Virus record (IMG/VR): IMGVR_UViG_3300025168_000435
Span: 1 to 29,487 of that record
Source: a virus
DNA length: 29,487 nucleotides
Direction: 5' to 3' (one strand)
In this document: positions 1 through 9,634 of the stretch, piece by piece
Layout: each line of letters opens with the position of its first letter
How positions within the stretch are numbered: position 1 is the stretch's first letter
The notes under the pieces: model-generated
Seen by the model: only the letters and a program-made list of their open reading frames with translations
Databases searched by the model: none
Told to the model about the DNA's origin: nothing
Translations under genes and position numbers: made by a program

Positions 1-3000
1 AAGATGTCCAACGGGAGTGAATCATCTTCATTTTCAGCTTGGTGAGCCATACCTTCTACAAGGTCAGCAGTTACACCAAGGAAACTAGCCCAAGGGTCCA
101 AGCGTTTGTAGCTAATCCAGCCGTCATCTGTTTTAATTGAGTATGGTTGGTTACCTGCGCTCAACCATATTTGTCTTTGTTGCGAATCTCGCGGTCCACC
201 GCCAGTTAACTTACCGGCAGTAATAGCTCCCAATGCAGTAACAGTCATCATACTTCCAGTAACCAGACGTCCAACGGCATCAGCCTTTAGATTAGGGTCA
301 CCACCGTAGATAGCTTGGTCATACTCAGGCTTAAGCTTAGACTTAACTAGCTTCCACCCGTCAAACATTGGGCTAAACTGACGGTCAACAAACCATGTAG
401 CTAGGTTTGTCGGGGTGTTAACGAAGGGTACAATCAAACGTCCTACTGGATGCTTGGCAAGTCCTCTTTGAAGGGCTGCACCGGCTCCTTGTATTGCACG
501 AGACGCTGGGTTGGCACCTAAGTTCGGGTTGTTAGCTGATGTGAATGTAGCTTCACGTGCAAGACGTAGACCTTCTTTGGCAACATTGCCGAGGTCGTTG
601 TCCCACATATCATTAAAGAGTTCAGTAGCTTTCTCACGGATGAGATACTTAGCATCATCACCTGCTTCACCTACTTGTTCACGTGCCATACGTTCAGCTT
701 TGTTCCACATAGTACGGGCGCTATACATCTTCCCGTCCTCAGTCATAAGGTCGAACTTCTTCTGCACCCATTTCTGCTGTGCGACTCCATCAGAAGGATG
801 AACGTCTTTAGCTTTCTGAGTTAAATCAGCGAGTACGTGAGCACGATAGTTTGTCTGTTTAGCGAACTCATCGACAGCTCCCAATGCTCGGAGAGGGAAG
901 GTTCCAACACCATGTAACCAATTCATAACAGTACCAGCAGCAGTGTTATCTAACCCAGCTACTTCAGCTACATTAGTTCTACCCCGGTGCATACCTGTTG
1001 CATCAGTTAGTGAAGACCTGCCGCCTGGGTCAAGCTGACTTGAACCTTCACGTAGGACTACGGGTATCATCCCTAGACTTTCCATTGCTTGTCTTGGGAG
1101 GTTTGCAAGCATAGCTAATTGTTGCTTTGCGTTAGCATCAGTAACAAGAGCACGACCAATCATCTTCTCAATAGGCATGATGATTGTATTCATCCATGAG
1201 CCCATTGCGTTAACCGTCTGTGTCTTAACGCCAGATAGTAGTGATGAGTAGTAAGCTTCCATTAACACGTGACCCCAGCCCATCTTGTAGCGGCTGTTGG
1301 ATACACGCATTGCGTTGACATCGCCCTTCTCTATAGCAAGGACGGTTTGTTCATACCACTTCTCGCCGTCAACTTTACCGTTTTCGATAGCGCCAACTAG
1401 CTTAGTGAACTCTTCGGTTTCTACACCATCGACATACTTGCCCTCGAGTTCAGTGGTAGTAATTGCAGAACCCTTACCTTTACGTCTACGTGATGCAAAC
1501 GCACGAGCTAAGGATTCCATGTTTGTAATAACAGAATCAGACGCAGCACCTAGTTGTTTCTCAACAACCATTGCTTGAGCAATCATCTGTGGGGGAGGTT
1601 CTTTACCTTCTTTCTTCAGGTCACGTATGGTGATGATGTTCTGCTTATGCTGACGTAACAGCGCAGCTTCAACATCTTGCATCGCATAGATATGAGTAAG
1701 TGAATCTTCAAACACTCGTTGACCACTTGTAGCAATCTCAGCGAGAGCTTCTGTGCCCTCAACATTAGATGTCTCATAAATTGTATGAGCACGTTGTTCA
1801 GCAGCAATAAGCTTTTCTTCATACGACATAGCTTTGAAGCGTTCATCATTACGACGTAGGTCACGTGCTTTGATAAACAAGTCACGCGCTGTGTCATCAC
1901 TAGATACAAGGTCTGGTCGGCCCTCGAGGTCACTAGGTATGCTATAGACTTCACCAATGTCAGACGCAGTTGAATCTAGGTAGACAACACTGCCATCCTC
2001 ATTCACGACGTTACCATCATACTCAGGAGCACGTTGAGCAGCTTTCTCTGCTTTAGCTTTACGTGCAGCACCTGTGTTGTCAGGCTCTTGGAATAACTTA
2101 TCAGCCTTACCCATACGTTCGAGGATTGCTTCTCTGTTGTTACGGCTTAAGCCTATAACATCTTTAACCTTTACATCCTTACCACTGACTCCATCTGGGA
2201 AGGGCCAACCCGATTGTCCACTTACATTAGCCGATGCGCGGCGAGGGTGAAAGGTGTCGTAATCAGCGCCACTAAAGGTTAATAAGACTGGCACCTCTTT
2301 GACACCACGTTCGTGCATGGCTGCCATACGGTGACGGCCTTCGTGACTGTCAGCTCCTTTAATAGTGCTTCCACTACCATCACCACGAATATATAAACGC
2401 GGTGTAGCAGTAGGGTCCCCGAAGGGAGTAGAAGACTCAGGGTCACTCATCTTGTCGTAGTCAAACTCACCATACACTGCGTCTGGACCATCCATCTTGT
2501 CGGTCCCAAGTTTCTCACCCGGTTTTGGCTTACGGTATTTTCTTTTAGCTGTGGCGATAATACTCTGAACCCCCTCCTCGCTTGGCGTAGTAGCACGAAT
2601 AAAGTCCAATGGGGCTATCCATGCAACTGCAGATGTGCTGCCATCATCAGAGTGGTGACCAGCAGTTGAGCGTTTAATTAACCAATCTAATCTATCAGGT
2701 TTCCACGCAACGGTTTCAGCCATTGACATAGGCTCTGCCCCCTTCCCACCACGTTCAAACAAAGCGTCAAACACTTCTTTAACTTTAGGGTCAATCTTAA
2801 CGTCCACTGCTGACCCAGCAACGCGACGATAGATGTCAAGCATAGCTGTAGCTAACGTCTGGAAGACACCACGTAGACCTTGAGGTGCGCCTTCAGGAAG
2901 GGCCCCTTCTCTTACGTATAGTTCAAACCCACGTGCGAACTTCTCTTCACCGTTTACGTCCCAGCGTCCATCAGTAGCGCCTACCCATTCATCTAGTATC

Positions 3001-6000
3001 GTACGTTCGGCTGCAGTGAAACCACCGTCAGCTTCCGGCATACTATAGTAACGTCGGCGAACAACGTGTCCCATCTCGTGAACAGCAGTTGAGGCATCAG
3101 GATTGTTTAGCCCACGAATGTAAGCCTTACCATCTTCACCAAACTCGGTGACACCTTTAGCTGTATCGTATGGGTCAACTGCCTTACCTTCGTCTTGGAA
3201 AAGGAAGTCACTCTTCTTGCCATACTTAGGCTTCTTAGCGAGGACTAAAGGTCCAACTTGGATTACACGCTCGGCACCAATGACAGGCTCTTGTGTGGTC
3301 CTATCGTAGAAGTATGAGTGACGCTCTGGGTCAAACCCAACTTGCACATACTCTGGGTCATTAAGTGCAGCCTTGGCTTCTGCCATAGTTGCTTTCTTTG
3401 TTCCATTCTCAAACGCTCCATCAATGGTAGCGAATGGAGACTTAGCTCCACCTTTGGCTACCCGGAGAGATTGTGTTTCTTTAGCACCAAACGTGGCGTC
3501 AGTAATGACAGCGACAGCTCGGTGTGAGATTGGTTTGCCATCAGCACCATGAATCGTTGGGACCCATGTGCCATGATTTGAATACGCTGGGATGTCTAAA
3601 CGTAGCCCAACTTGTTGTCCATCTTTGATGGGTGCATTTACTTTATCAACCTGACCTTTCTTTAGAGCAGACTTCATTTGAGGAGCAGTAGCAGCCGGAG
3701 GTATAAACTTATACGGGGCCACTGGCTTCAACTCATTGACTAGAGTCTGGTACTCACTTGCTGTTACTCCACCTTTCTCGCCAATAGTGGCTGCGGCATC
3801 TTGCAGTGCAGCTGAACGGCCCTGCTGAACGCTAGTGTCTTGGAATAACGAGGTAGGACGCAATGTTGCCGCACGACTACCCATGTGTGGGGACTTCGTG
3901 TCGAACATGAAGGTGTCCTCTACAGGAATATCTAGAAGTTTGACGGCCCATGCTTCAGCCTCTGCCTTGGAGTCAAAGGCTCTTACGAACTTATCCTCCG
4001 TTCTGCCTTGATAAAGGTCACTTAAAACCCATCCCTGCATACCTTCTGAAATATCGAACCTATCCGTTGATGGAGGGGCAGCTTCACCCACACCGTTCTT
4101 CTTAGCAAACTTCTTAGCAAGCTTAGGAATCTGGCGGCCGTATATAACATGAGCTGGGTCTTTGTCAGTACCTCTTAAAGATGGGAAAGCATCAATCTTC
4201 CTCCGGCCTAAGCCGGTAACTTCTCTAGCTGATTCTACATCAGCAAAGCGGATACCATCGTAGCCTTCTTCAGCAGCAAGCTTGAACATACGTTCAACAC
4301 CACTGTTTAACCATGTCTTAACGAAAGGGTGGTCTGGGGTTGGCTCGGCAGTTATCTTCTTCTGAATAGTAAGTAGCTTATCCCTCTCTGCTGCAGCGGC
4401 GCGGAGTTCCTTATTAATCTCCTCAAGGTTACTTTGCTGTTTAGCCCTAGAATCCCTACTTGCATACTTCTTCTTTCTTAGGTTGGCAGCTTCGTCCTGC
4501 AATCGCGCAACATCTTTCTTGGCTCTCTTAAGGTTGCCAGTAACTTCTCTTGCCTCCTCTACAGAAACTCTAGGCTCACCTTCCCAACGACCTTCCTGAC
4601 CTTGACGAGTCCAATCACTTTGCATCTCAAAGACATAAAGTATTTTCTTATCGCCTTCTATTTTGTCACCAAAGCGAACATGGAACATGGTGTTATCACC
4701 AAAGTTATGTACAGCTTCAGATGGCATCTTGGGTTTTGGGTACCGCGCGTTTATGCGACCCACATCAGCAGGAGCATCATCCTTCCAACGAACAGCAAGC
4801 TCGCGGTAATTCCCTACACCTTCTGGAACCCACGCATCATACTTCGTATTGCCCGGGTCATACTCGCTCACAAATTCATCAATAATCTCGGTCCTAATGG
4901 AATCATCTCGGAGAATCTCTTCGATGTCGGGGCCCCTGCCAGGCCAAAGGTCTTCATACATAGCAACAAGCTCTCCATCTGTTGCCGTATGTAGTTCGTT
5001 TCTATACTCCTCTACCTTTGCATCTCGCATACTAGGGTCCGACTCCGGGCCGGTAGGGAATATTTCTTCCTCTACCTCGACTGGCTTGAAGTTCGCCTTA
5101 GCGTCACCCACGGTTGCATTAGGGTTAGACTCAAGTAACTCATTAAGCCCAGTGAAGTCCCACTCAGCGTTCTTACCACCGATAGACTTCTTGACGTTAG
5201 CAAGTGAGTCATTATCGTTGAACTTCAGTAGACCGTCGTAGGTCGTATGGAAGAACTTGGTTGTATCTACTTGGAACAAACGTGCACCACCAGCGGCTTG
5301 ACCAACAATCATGTGTTCAGGTCCAAGCCCAAAGTGGGCAGCGTGTGCAGCAAGAGCTGAGGCTGTTGGGCGGTCAACATCAAAGGATTCCATCCAAGGA
5401 CGAATCTCCTCTTCTGTGTATACCTTAGCGGCTTCTTCGTTGGCTTTGTTTACATCACCAGTTTCTTCAAACTTCTTACGGCCAGCCTTCAGAGCACGTA
5501 GAGGTATCAATAGACTGTCTACAGCGAGACCAATGCCTAAACCTTCAATGGCGTTCTTAAGGCGCCCAGTTAGCTCGCTGTCTTCCTCATCAGAAGCAAG
5601 GAACTCGGAGATAGGGTTAGCAAGTGAAGGTGAAGACTGAATGAGGTCCGATAGTCGGCCCTCGTTTCCTTTGAAGAACATAAGGTCTGTAGCTGCACCT
5701 TGTAGGCCAGCGGTAACCAGTTCATTACGGATAGTCCCACCCTTTAGGAAGGCACGAGGTGTGCCACCCATTAAACCTTTGCCGGCCTTTGTGGCCTTAA
5801 GTGCACCAGCGGCCTTAGCGCCTACACCAGCACCACCCATCATAAAGCCGGCACCAAAGTTGACGATGCCATCAACAACCCCACCAGCCATGGTCTTAGA
5901 TTCACCTAAGCCAAAGTTGTCCGGGATGTCATAGTCAAGGCCAAAGATAGTTGGTAACTCAAGGACGCCCTCAACGGCGCCAGCGACGCCTCTAGGTACA

Positions 6001-6116
6001 CCCATGGCTATATCGCCAACGGTTCCCCAGAAACCTAGTTCTTCACCTAAAGCCTGACGGCCTGATTGGTCAAAGTAAGTTTCGTAGATGTCATCTGTAT
6101 TTTCGTTCGATTTCAT
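1..6116 (-). CDS. gp16-like internal virion (ejection) protein D, C-terminus cut by window edge
   Basis: The frame is open from an ATG at 6116 to the left edge, about 2,038 codons without a stop in the parts I translated. It follows the gp15-like gene with 2 nt between stop and start, and no clear Shine-Dalgarno. T7 gp16 (1,318 aa) forms part of the ejectosome and carries an N-terminal transglycosylase; I see no such domain here. The N-terminus (residues 20-90) is glycine-rich and hydrophobic. Residues about 445-640 resemble a phage polyvalent-protein domain: NYREL near 450, EMQSDW at 497-502, and after a charged coiled-coil-like insertion (about 515-590) HPFVKTW at 596-602 and GYDG near 620. 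A zinc metallopeptidase motif HEMGH lies at 1013-1017 with a possible third ligand in EEKFARGFELY from 1057. A ParB-like SHEGRHR lies at 1257-1263. Identity as gp16 rests on position and size; the domain calls are by motif only. Confidence 0.85.
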   Translation of the reverse strand, partial: MKSNENTDDIYETYFDQSGRQALGEELGFWGTVGDIAMGVPRGVAGAVEGVLELPTIFGLDYDIPDNFGLGESKTMAGGVVDGIVNFGAGFMMGGAGVGAKAAGALKATKAGKGLMGGTPRAFLKGGTIRNELVTAGLQGAATDLMFFKGNEGRLSDLIQSSPSLANPISEFLASDEEDSELTGRLKNAIEGLGIGLAVDSLLIPLRALKAGRKKFEETGDVNKANEEAAKVYTEEEIRPWMESFDVDRPTASALAAHAAHFGLGPEHMIVGQAAGGARLFQVDTTKFFHTTYDGLLKFNDNDSLANVKKSIGGKNAEWDFTGLNELLESNPNATVGDAKANFKPVEVEEEIFPTGPESDPSMRDAKVEEYRNELHTATDGELVAMYEDLWPGRGPDIEEILRDDSIRTEIIDEFVSEYDPGNTKYDAWVPEGVGNYRELAVRWKDDAPADVGRINARYPKPKMPSEAVHNFGDNTMFHVRFGDKIEGDKKILYVFEMQSDWTRQGQEGRWEGEPRVSVEEAREVTGNLKRAKKDVARLQDEAANLRKKKYASRDSRAKQQSNLEEINKELRAAAAERDKLLTIQKKITAEPTPDHPFVKTWLNSGVERMFKLAAEEGYDGIRFADVESAREVTGLGRRKIDAFPSLRGTDKDPAHVIYGRQIPKLAKKFAKKNGVGEAAPPSTDRFDISEGMQGWVLSDLYQGRTEDKFVRAFDSKAEAEAWAVKLLDIPVEDTFMFDTKSPHMGSRAATLRPTSLFQDTSVQQGRSAALQDAAATIGEKGGVTASEYQTLVNELKPVAPYKFIPPAATAPQMKSALKKGQVDKVNAPIKDGQQVGLRLDIPAYSNHGTWVPTIHGADGKPISHRAVAVITDATFGAKETQSLRVAKGGAKSPFATIDGAFENGTKKATMAEAKAALNDPEYVQVGFDPERHSYFYDRTTQEPVIGAERVIQVGPLVLAKKPKYGKKSDFLFQDEGKAVDPYDTAKGVTEFGEDGKAYIRGLNNPDASTAVHEMGHVVRRRYYSMPEADGGFTAAERTILDEWVGATDGRWDVNGEEKFARGFELYVREGALPEGAPQGLRGVFQTLATAMLDIYRRVAGSAVDVKIDPKVKEVFDALFERGGKGAEPMSMAETVAWKPDRLDWLIKRSTAGHHSDDGSTSAVAWIAPLDFIRATTPSEEGVQSIIATAKRKYRKPKPGEKLGTDKMDGPDAVYGEFDYDKMSDPESSTPFGDPTATPRLYIRGDGSGSTIKGADSHEGRHRMAAMHERGVKEVPVLLTFSGADYDTFHPRRASANVSGQSGWPFPDGVSGKDVKVKDVIGLSRNNREAILERMGKADKLFQEPDNTGAARKAKAEKAAQRAPEYDGNVVNEDGSVVYLDSTASDIGEVYSIPSDLEGRPDLVSSDDTARDLFIKARDLRRNDERFKAMSYEEKLIAAEQRAHTIYETSNVEGTEALAEIATSGQRVFEDSLTHIYAMQDVEAALLRQHKQNIITIRDLKKEGKEPPPQMIAQAMVVEKQLGAASDSVITNMESLARAFASRRRKGKGSAITTTELEGKYVDGVETEEFTKLVGAIENGKVDGEKWYEQTVLAIEKGDVNAMRVSNSRYKMGWGHVLMEAYYSSLLSGVKTQTVNAMGSWMNTIIMPIEKMIGRALVTDANAKQQLAMLANLPRQAMESLGMIPVVLREGSSQLDPGGRSSLTDATGMHRGRTNVAEVAGLDNTAAGTVMNWLHGVGTFPLRALGAVDEFAKQTNYRAHVLADLTQKAKDVHPSDGVAQQKWVQKKFDLMTEDGKMYSARTMWNKAERMAREQVGEAGDDAKYLIREKATELFNDMWDNDLGNVAKEGLRLAREATFTSANNPNLGANPASRAIQGAGAALQRGLAKHPVGRLIVPFVNTPTNLATWFVDRQFSPMFDGWKLVKSKLKPEYDQAIYGGDPNLKADAVGRLVTGSMMTVTALGAITAGKLTGGGPRDSQQRQIWLSAGNQPYSIKTDDGWISYKRLDPWASFLGVTADLVEGMAHQAENEDDSLPLDI

Positions 6117-6118
6117 AT

Positions 6119-8683
6119 TTAATTTTTATTCTGTCCGGGTAAATCTCGCATAAAGAAACTCTGAAGTACCACGCCTTGAATGGCTTTAACCTGTTCTATT
6201 GGTGTGCGCCCACTGGTAGCAGCGTCACGTTCAATTAAAGATTTAACGTTAGGAGAGAAGGCGTTTATTATCTCACCCCACTGCGCGTCAGTTGTGGCTT
6301 CATACTCATCCCAACTATTAACCATAGGGAAGAAAGCCGGGTGAATAAGGTCATGGTCCACCTCAACGGTTCTATCTCCGTATTGAAGTTGGCCTGTTTG
6401 TATTTCTTCGAGAGATAGACCACTTCGGTCAATACTCTCATCAGTAATAGAGCTAACCCCTGCTTGACGAAGTGCAACTATGTCACCATCTTCGTCCGGA
6501 GTTTGTGCACGTATTGTCCTCTCGAATACGGCCTTATCATGTTGGATTCTTTCAACCGACTCTTTATAGGTTTTATTGTCTTCATACCCCTCCGTTTCTG
6601 TTGAAGACCAAACATCATGGTAAAGACCTCCTAATTCTTTTTTGGTTAGATTGACGTAGTTGTCTGTATTGTCATACGGCCGTTGTGGTACATAAGAGCC
6701 ACCACCTACACGGTCAGGACCAAGGAAGCCAGCTAAGGTGTTATCCTCTGTTGACTCACTGTCAAACAGCCAGTTACCTATGGCATCTATCGGGCCTGTA
6801 TTATTCGTAGCAACACCACGAGCTTCACTTAGGCCCCCCATCAGTTGGCCTTGAGCTTTATCTAACTCAGCCTGACTTTCATTTAGTTGGTCCAGTCGTA
6901 CTTGTTCCGCACCAGAAAGGTCATCTTCTTCTTTCTTATCCTGTAACTCAGCTTGAGATTGTAAATCCGCTTGCTGCTTAGTTATTTGACCAACCGGTTG
7001 AGCCGTTTGTTCAGCCGCGAATCGTGCGGTTAGACGTGCGTCAACTAAACCTGCAATCGCGGCAAAATCTCCAGTCATTGGTACACCACCTTCAGAAGTA
7101 GCAGACCAATCCCTTACGACTTCTAATATTATTTGGTTAGCCTCAGACTGAAATTCTATTTTACGCATTACCGCTGCAGTGTATCGGCCGTCATTCATGC
7201 CAAACATTTCCTTGGCGTCAGCTATCTGTGAATCAAGTTGAGCAAGGTATGTACCAGCAACTGTTTCTCCTAGAATACGTTTACCGGAATCTCTGTAGAA
7301 ATCAGTCGCTATCTTTTCGGTGTTCAAATACAAACCTGATTGGTTGATTAAATCTGATGTATGCTCGGGAGTTAAACCCTCGATTTCACTTATGAATGTG
7401 TTGATTTCTGTTTGACTGGCACCGTTAGCAATTCGATTTCTAATTTCAGTAAGGTTACGAGCTGATATTTCATTTGCGGCTACAACATCTCTCCTAGACA
7501 TTGAGTAAGCAGTATTATCATTGGTGGTCATTTGTGTTTTTAAGTCATCAAAGGCTTTATACTTTAGCTCCTCAACAATCTGCGGTGGGTAACCCTGCAG
7601 CTCTTGCTCAATATAAGCTATAAACTCATCTCTATTGGCTTCAGTAATAGGTGCACCATCCTCTCCACCAGTGTATAAGTATCTATACATTGCACCATTA
7701 GCGGCATTCACTACTTCTGAGCGATTACCTGTACTACGAGTATCCTGAACTTTCTCAGCCTGTATTAGTTGTTGTTCTAAGTTCTGTATGAGCTCTTCCT
7801 TTCTAGCTTTTCCTAGCCCATTTAACTTGAAGGAATCAGATTGAACCGCTGTCAGTAACTCTTGAACATCATCAACGTCACCCATGTTTGCATTATTCTT
7901 TGCAAACTCAGTAATAGCGGCCACCTGGATGTCACCCATCTGGTCAGGCTGTAACTGTATAGCTTCAGAGTCAGACTCATAGAAAGCTCCAGAGTGAGCG
8001 TTAAGTGCGGCCACAAGGTCACCTTCGCCACCACCCTCAGACCACTCTAGGAGAGCATCTTGTTGGTCCTCAGTCCACGCTTCGACATTCTCATTGAACA
8101 TCTTCTTCGTGTGGGCTTTGGATACCTCACCTTCCCATGTAGCATTAATCTTTCCTACAGAATCACCTTGAATCGAACGGAACCACATGTTTTCCGCGGT
8201 GGAACTTGGGTAAGCCCCAACTACGGTGTTATAAGCTTGCTCCTGTATAGCAGCGAGGTCGGTATCAGGATTGTTTCCAGCCGCAATTAGTTGACGGTCA
8301 AGCTCAAGCTGGTACGCTCTACTGAATTGAACAGCTTGTTGACGAGCGTGGAACTTATAGAACTCTACGTCACGACCAGAGAGGTCTCCGGTTTCATTAT
8401 ACTTAGCTAAATCAGCGTTGACTTTATCTTTGTATGGTTGCTCTTGCTTACTAAACTCTAATGCAGCAGCTTGTGCTTCCACATCGCGGTCTTCTTGACC
8501 AGCTTCGTGCATCATCTTTAGACCTTTAGATAGGTCTTTAAGTCCTGCACCTAGTTTATAGAAAGGGTCATCCTCAACTCGCAACTCACGAGCTTTATAT
8601 GCTTGGACAAAGTTGTCCGAGATACGTACTTTTTGCTCATCAAACTGTTGAGCTTCTTCGTTATAAGATATGCGTTTAGCCAT
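6119..8683 (-). CDS. gp15-like internal virion protein C
   Basis: An 854-residue protein, mainly helical and polar, rich in Gln, Glu and Ala, with no signal peptide or membrane segment. It lies between the gp14-like and gp16-like genes, the position of T7 gene 15 (747 aa). In T7, gp15 is part of the internal core stacked on the portal and is ejected to form the trans-envelope channel with gp14 and gp16. A charged segment near residues 590-625 (repeated Gln/Glu/Asp/Leu) could be a coiled coil. The ATG start lies 9 nt after the gp14 stop and has no obvious Shine-Dalgarno, so translation is probably coupled. Assignment is by synteny and length; I see no diagnostic motif. Confidence 0.85.
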   Translation of the reverse strand: MAKRISYNEEAQQFDEQKVRISDNFVQAYKARELRVEDDPFYKLGAGLKDLSKGLKMMHEAGQEDRDVEAQAAALEFSKQEQPYKDKVNADLAKYNETGDLSGRDVEFYKFHARQQAVQFSRAYQLELDRQLIAAGNNPDTDLAAIQEQAYNTVVGAYPSSTAENMWFRSIQGDSVGKINATWEGEVSKAHTKKMFNENVEAWTEDQQDALLEWSEGGGEGDLVAALNAHSGAFYESDSEAIQLQPDQMGDIQVAAITEFAKNNANMGDVDDVQELLTAVQSDSFKLNGLGKARKEELIQNLEQQLIQAEKVQDTRSTGNRSEVVNAANGAMYRYLYTGGEDGAPITEANRDEFIAYIEQELQGYPPQIVEELKYKAFDDLKTQMTTNDNTAYSMSRRDVVAANEISARNLTEIRNRIANGASQTEINTFISEIEGLTPEHTSDLINQSGLYLNTEKIATDFYRDSGKRILGETVAGTYLAQLDSQIADAKEMFGMNDGRYTAAVMRKIEFQSEANQIILEVVRDWSATSEGGVPMTGDFAAIAGLVDARLTARFAAEQTAQPVGQITKQQADLQSQAELQDKKEEDDLSGAEQVRLDQLNESQAELDKAQGQLMGGLSEARGVATNNTGPIDAIGNWLFDSESTEDNTLAGFLGPDRVGGGSYVPQRPYDNTDNYVNLTKKELGGLYHDVWSSTETEGYEDNKTYKESVERIQHDKAVFERTIRAQTPDEDGDIVALRQAGVSSITDESIDRSGLSLEEIQTGQLQYGDRTVEVDHDLIHPAFFPMVNSWDEYEATTDAQWGEIINAFSPNVKSLIERDAATSGRTPIEQVKAIQGVVLQSFFMRDLPGQNKN

Positions 8684-8692
8684 GATTATTTA

Positions 8693-9184
8693 TTAGTCGC
8701 TCATAAGCATGCCACCGATGCTCAACAGTTCACCTAGACCGAAACCAGCTGGCGGAGCGCCAACCTGTGACCACCCTTGGTTTACCCTGGATTCCATAGC
8801 AACATGAGATTGAGTAGCCATTGAGTTAATATTGCGGCGAGACATTAAAGCTGCACGTCTAGCGTTAACATCTGTCTTCAATGCAGCCCGGATGTTATCC
8901 ATCTTCGAGGCAACAACATTACTCTCGCCAGCAGAGACGCCTTCTATGGCTGCTCTCTTGTTAAGTTTGGAGGCTATACCTTCAGCGTTGTTTGCAATGA
9001 TGCCAGCCTCCTGTTGACCCCTTGCGGTCAAATCCTTTAGGGAGTCATAGTAAGCCTTCTTTGCGTTGCGCTCGTTAATCTCTGCGTATTGCTTTCTATT
9101 TCGCCAGTTAGCTTTATCTGTCCCTGCCTTACTCATTCCGCTTATCATGGCACCCCCAGCACTCATTAATCCTGCTTCACACAT
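8693..9184 (-). CDS. gp14-like internal virion protein B
   Basis: A 163-residue protein that starts MCEAGLMSAGG, followed by a long helical Ala/Asn/Arg-rich body and a Gly-rich hydrophobic tail (GLGELLSIGGMLMSD). T7 gp14 (196 aa) likewise starts with a short hydrophobic segment containing an early Cys and has a long helical body; it inserts in the outer membrane during DNA ejection. The start is supported by a strong Shine-Dalgarno (GGAGG, about 8 nt upstream of the ATG) in the end of the gp13-like gene. Stop and start of the two genes are adjacent. Called by position, size and composition. Confidence 0.85.
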   Translation of the reverse strand: MCEAGLMSAGGAMISGMSKAGTDKANWRNRKQYAEINERNAKKAYYDSLKDLTARGQQEAGIIANNAEGIASKLNKRAAIEGVSAGESNVVASKMDNIRAALKTDVNARRAALMSRRNINSMATQSHVAMESRVNQGWSQVGAPPAGFGLGELLSIGGMLMSD

Positions 9185-9634
9185 TTAATTATCCTCCGGA
9201 GAGAAGCTCACGAAAACAAAATCTGAGTCGGGTTGAGCTTCCCCGATGTCAAACCCCATCCAACGTAGCCACTTAAGGTGCAGCTCGTTGTCTTTATGGG
9301 CAAAGTTGAAAATGAAATTGTAATCTTTGGTTATACGTTCAAACCACCACTTGCAATTACGTAAAAAATACACAGAAGCTTTCTCAATATCCTCAGTACC
9401 TAACAACCAGATTCTACAAGCCCCATCCAAGTCCGTAGGGACAATCCCAAACATCGCTGCAGGGGTGCCATCAACATGGAAAGTCATAGGTTGTGAACTG
9501 GCGTAGAAACCATCGACCAACGCTTCAATAAACATAGGGCCACCACGTGAAGCTTCAATCTCCACGCTATCAGCGTAGCGTAGGTTTTTGCCGATGTAGA
9601 CGGCATCCTCTAAGATAGAAGCTAGAACTCTCAT
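9185..9634 (-). CDS. gp13-like internal virion protein A
   Basis: A 149-residue protein directly after tail tube B, which is where T7 gene 13 (138 aa) lies. The pattern fits that family: an N-terminal region on position or constraint, a central glycine-rich strand (MTFHVDGTPAAMFGIVP), then WLLGTEDIEKA, a Trp-rich helix and FNFAHKDNELHLKWLRWMGFDIGEA near the C-terminus. This resembles the acetyltransferase-like (GNAT) layout seen in such phage proteins; catalytic activity is not implied. T7 gp13 is needed for virion assembly but is not a stable virion part. The ATG overlaps the gp12 stop (TAATG) and is preceded by a GAGA stretch. Confidence 0.85.
   Translation of the reverse strand: MRVLASILEDAVYIGKNLRYADSVEIEASRGGPMFIEALVDGFYASSQPMTFHVDGTPAAMFGIVPTDLDGACRIWLLGTEDIEKASVYFLRNCKWWFERITKDYNFIFNFAHKDNELHLKWLRWMGFDIGEAQPDSDFVFVSFSPEDN

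Noticed and set aside
511-5934. Several plus-strand open frames of 90-130 codons across the left 6 kb.
   Set aside because: They lie opposite the continuous gp16-like frame, are low-complexity or Ser/Arg-rich, and lack ribosome-binding sites and family features.
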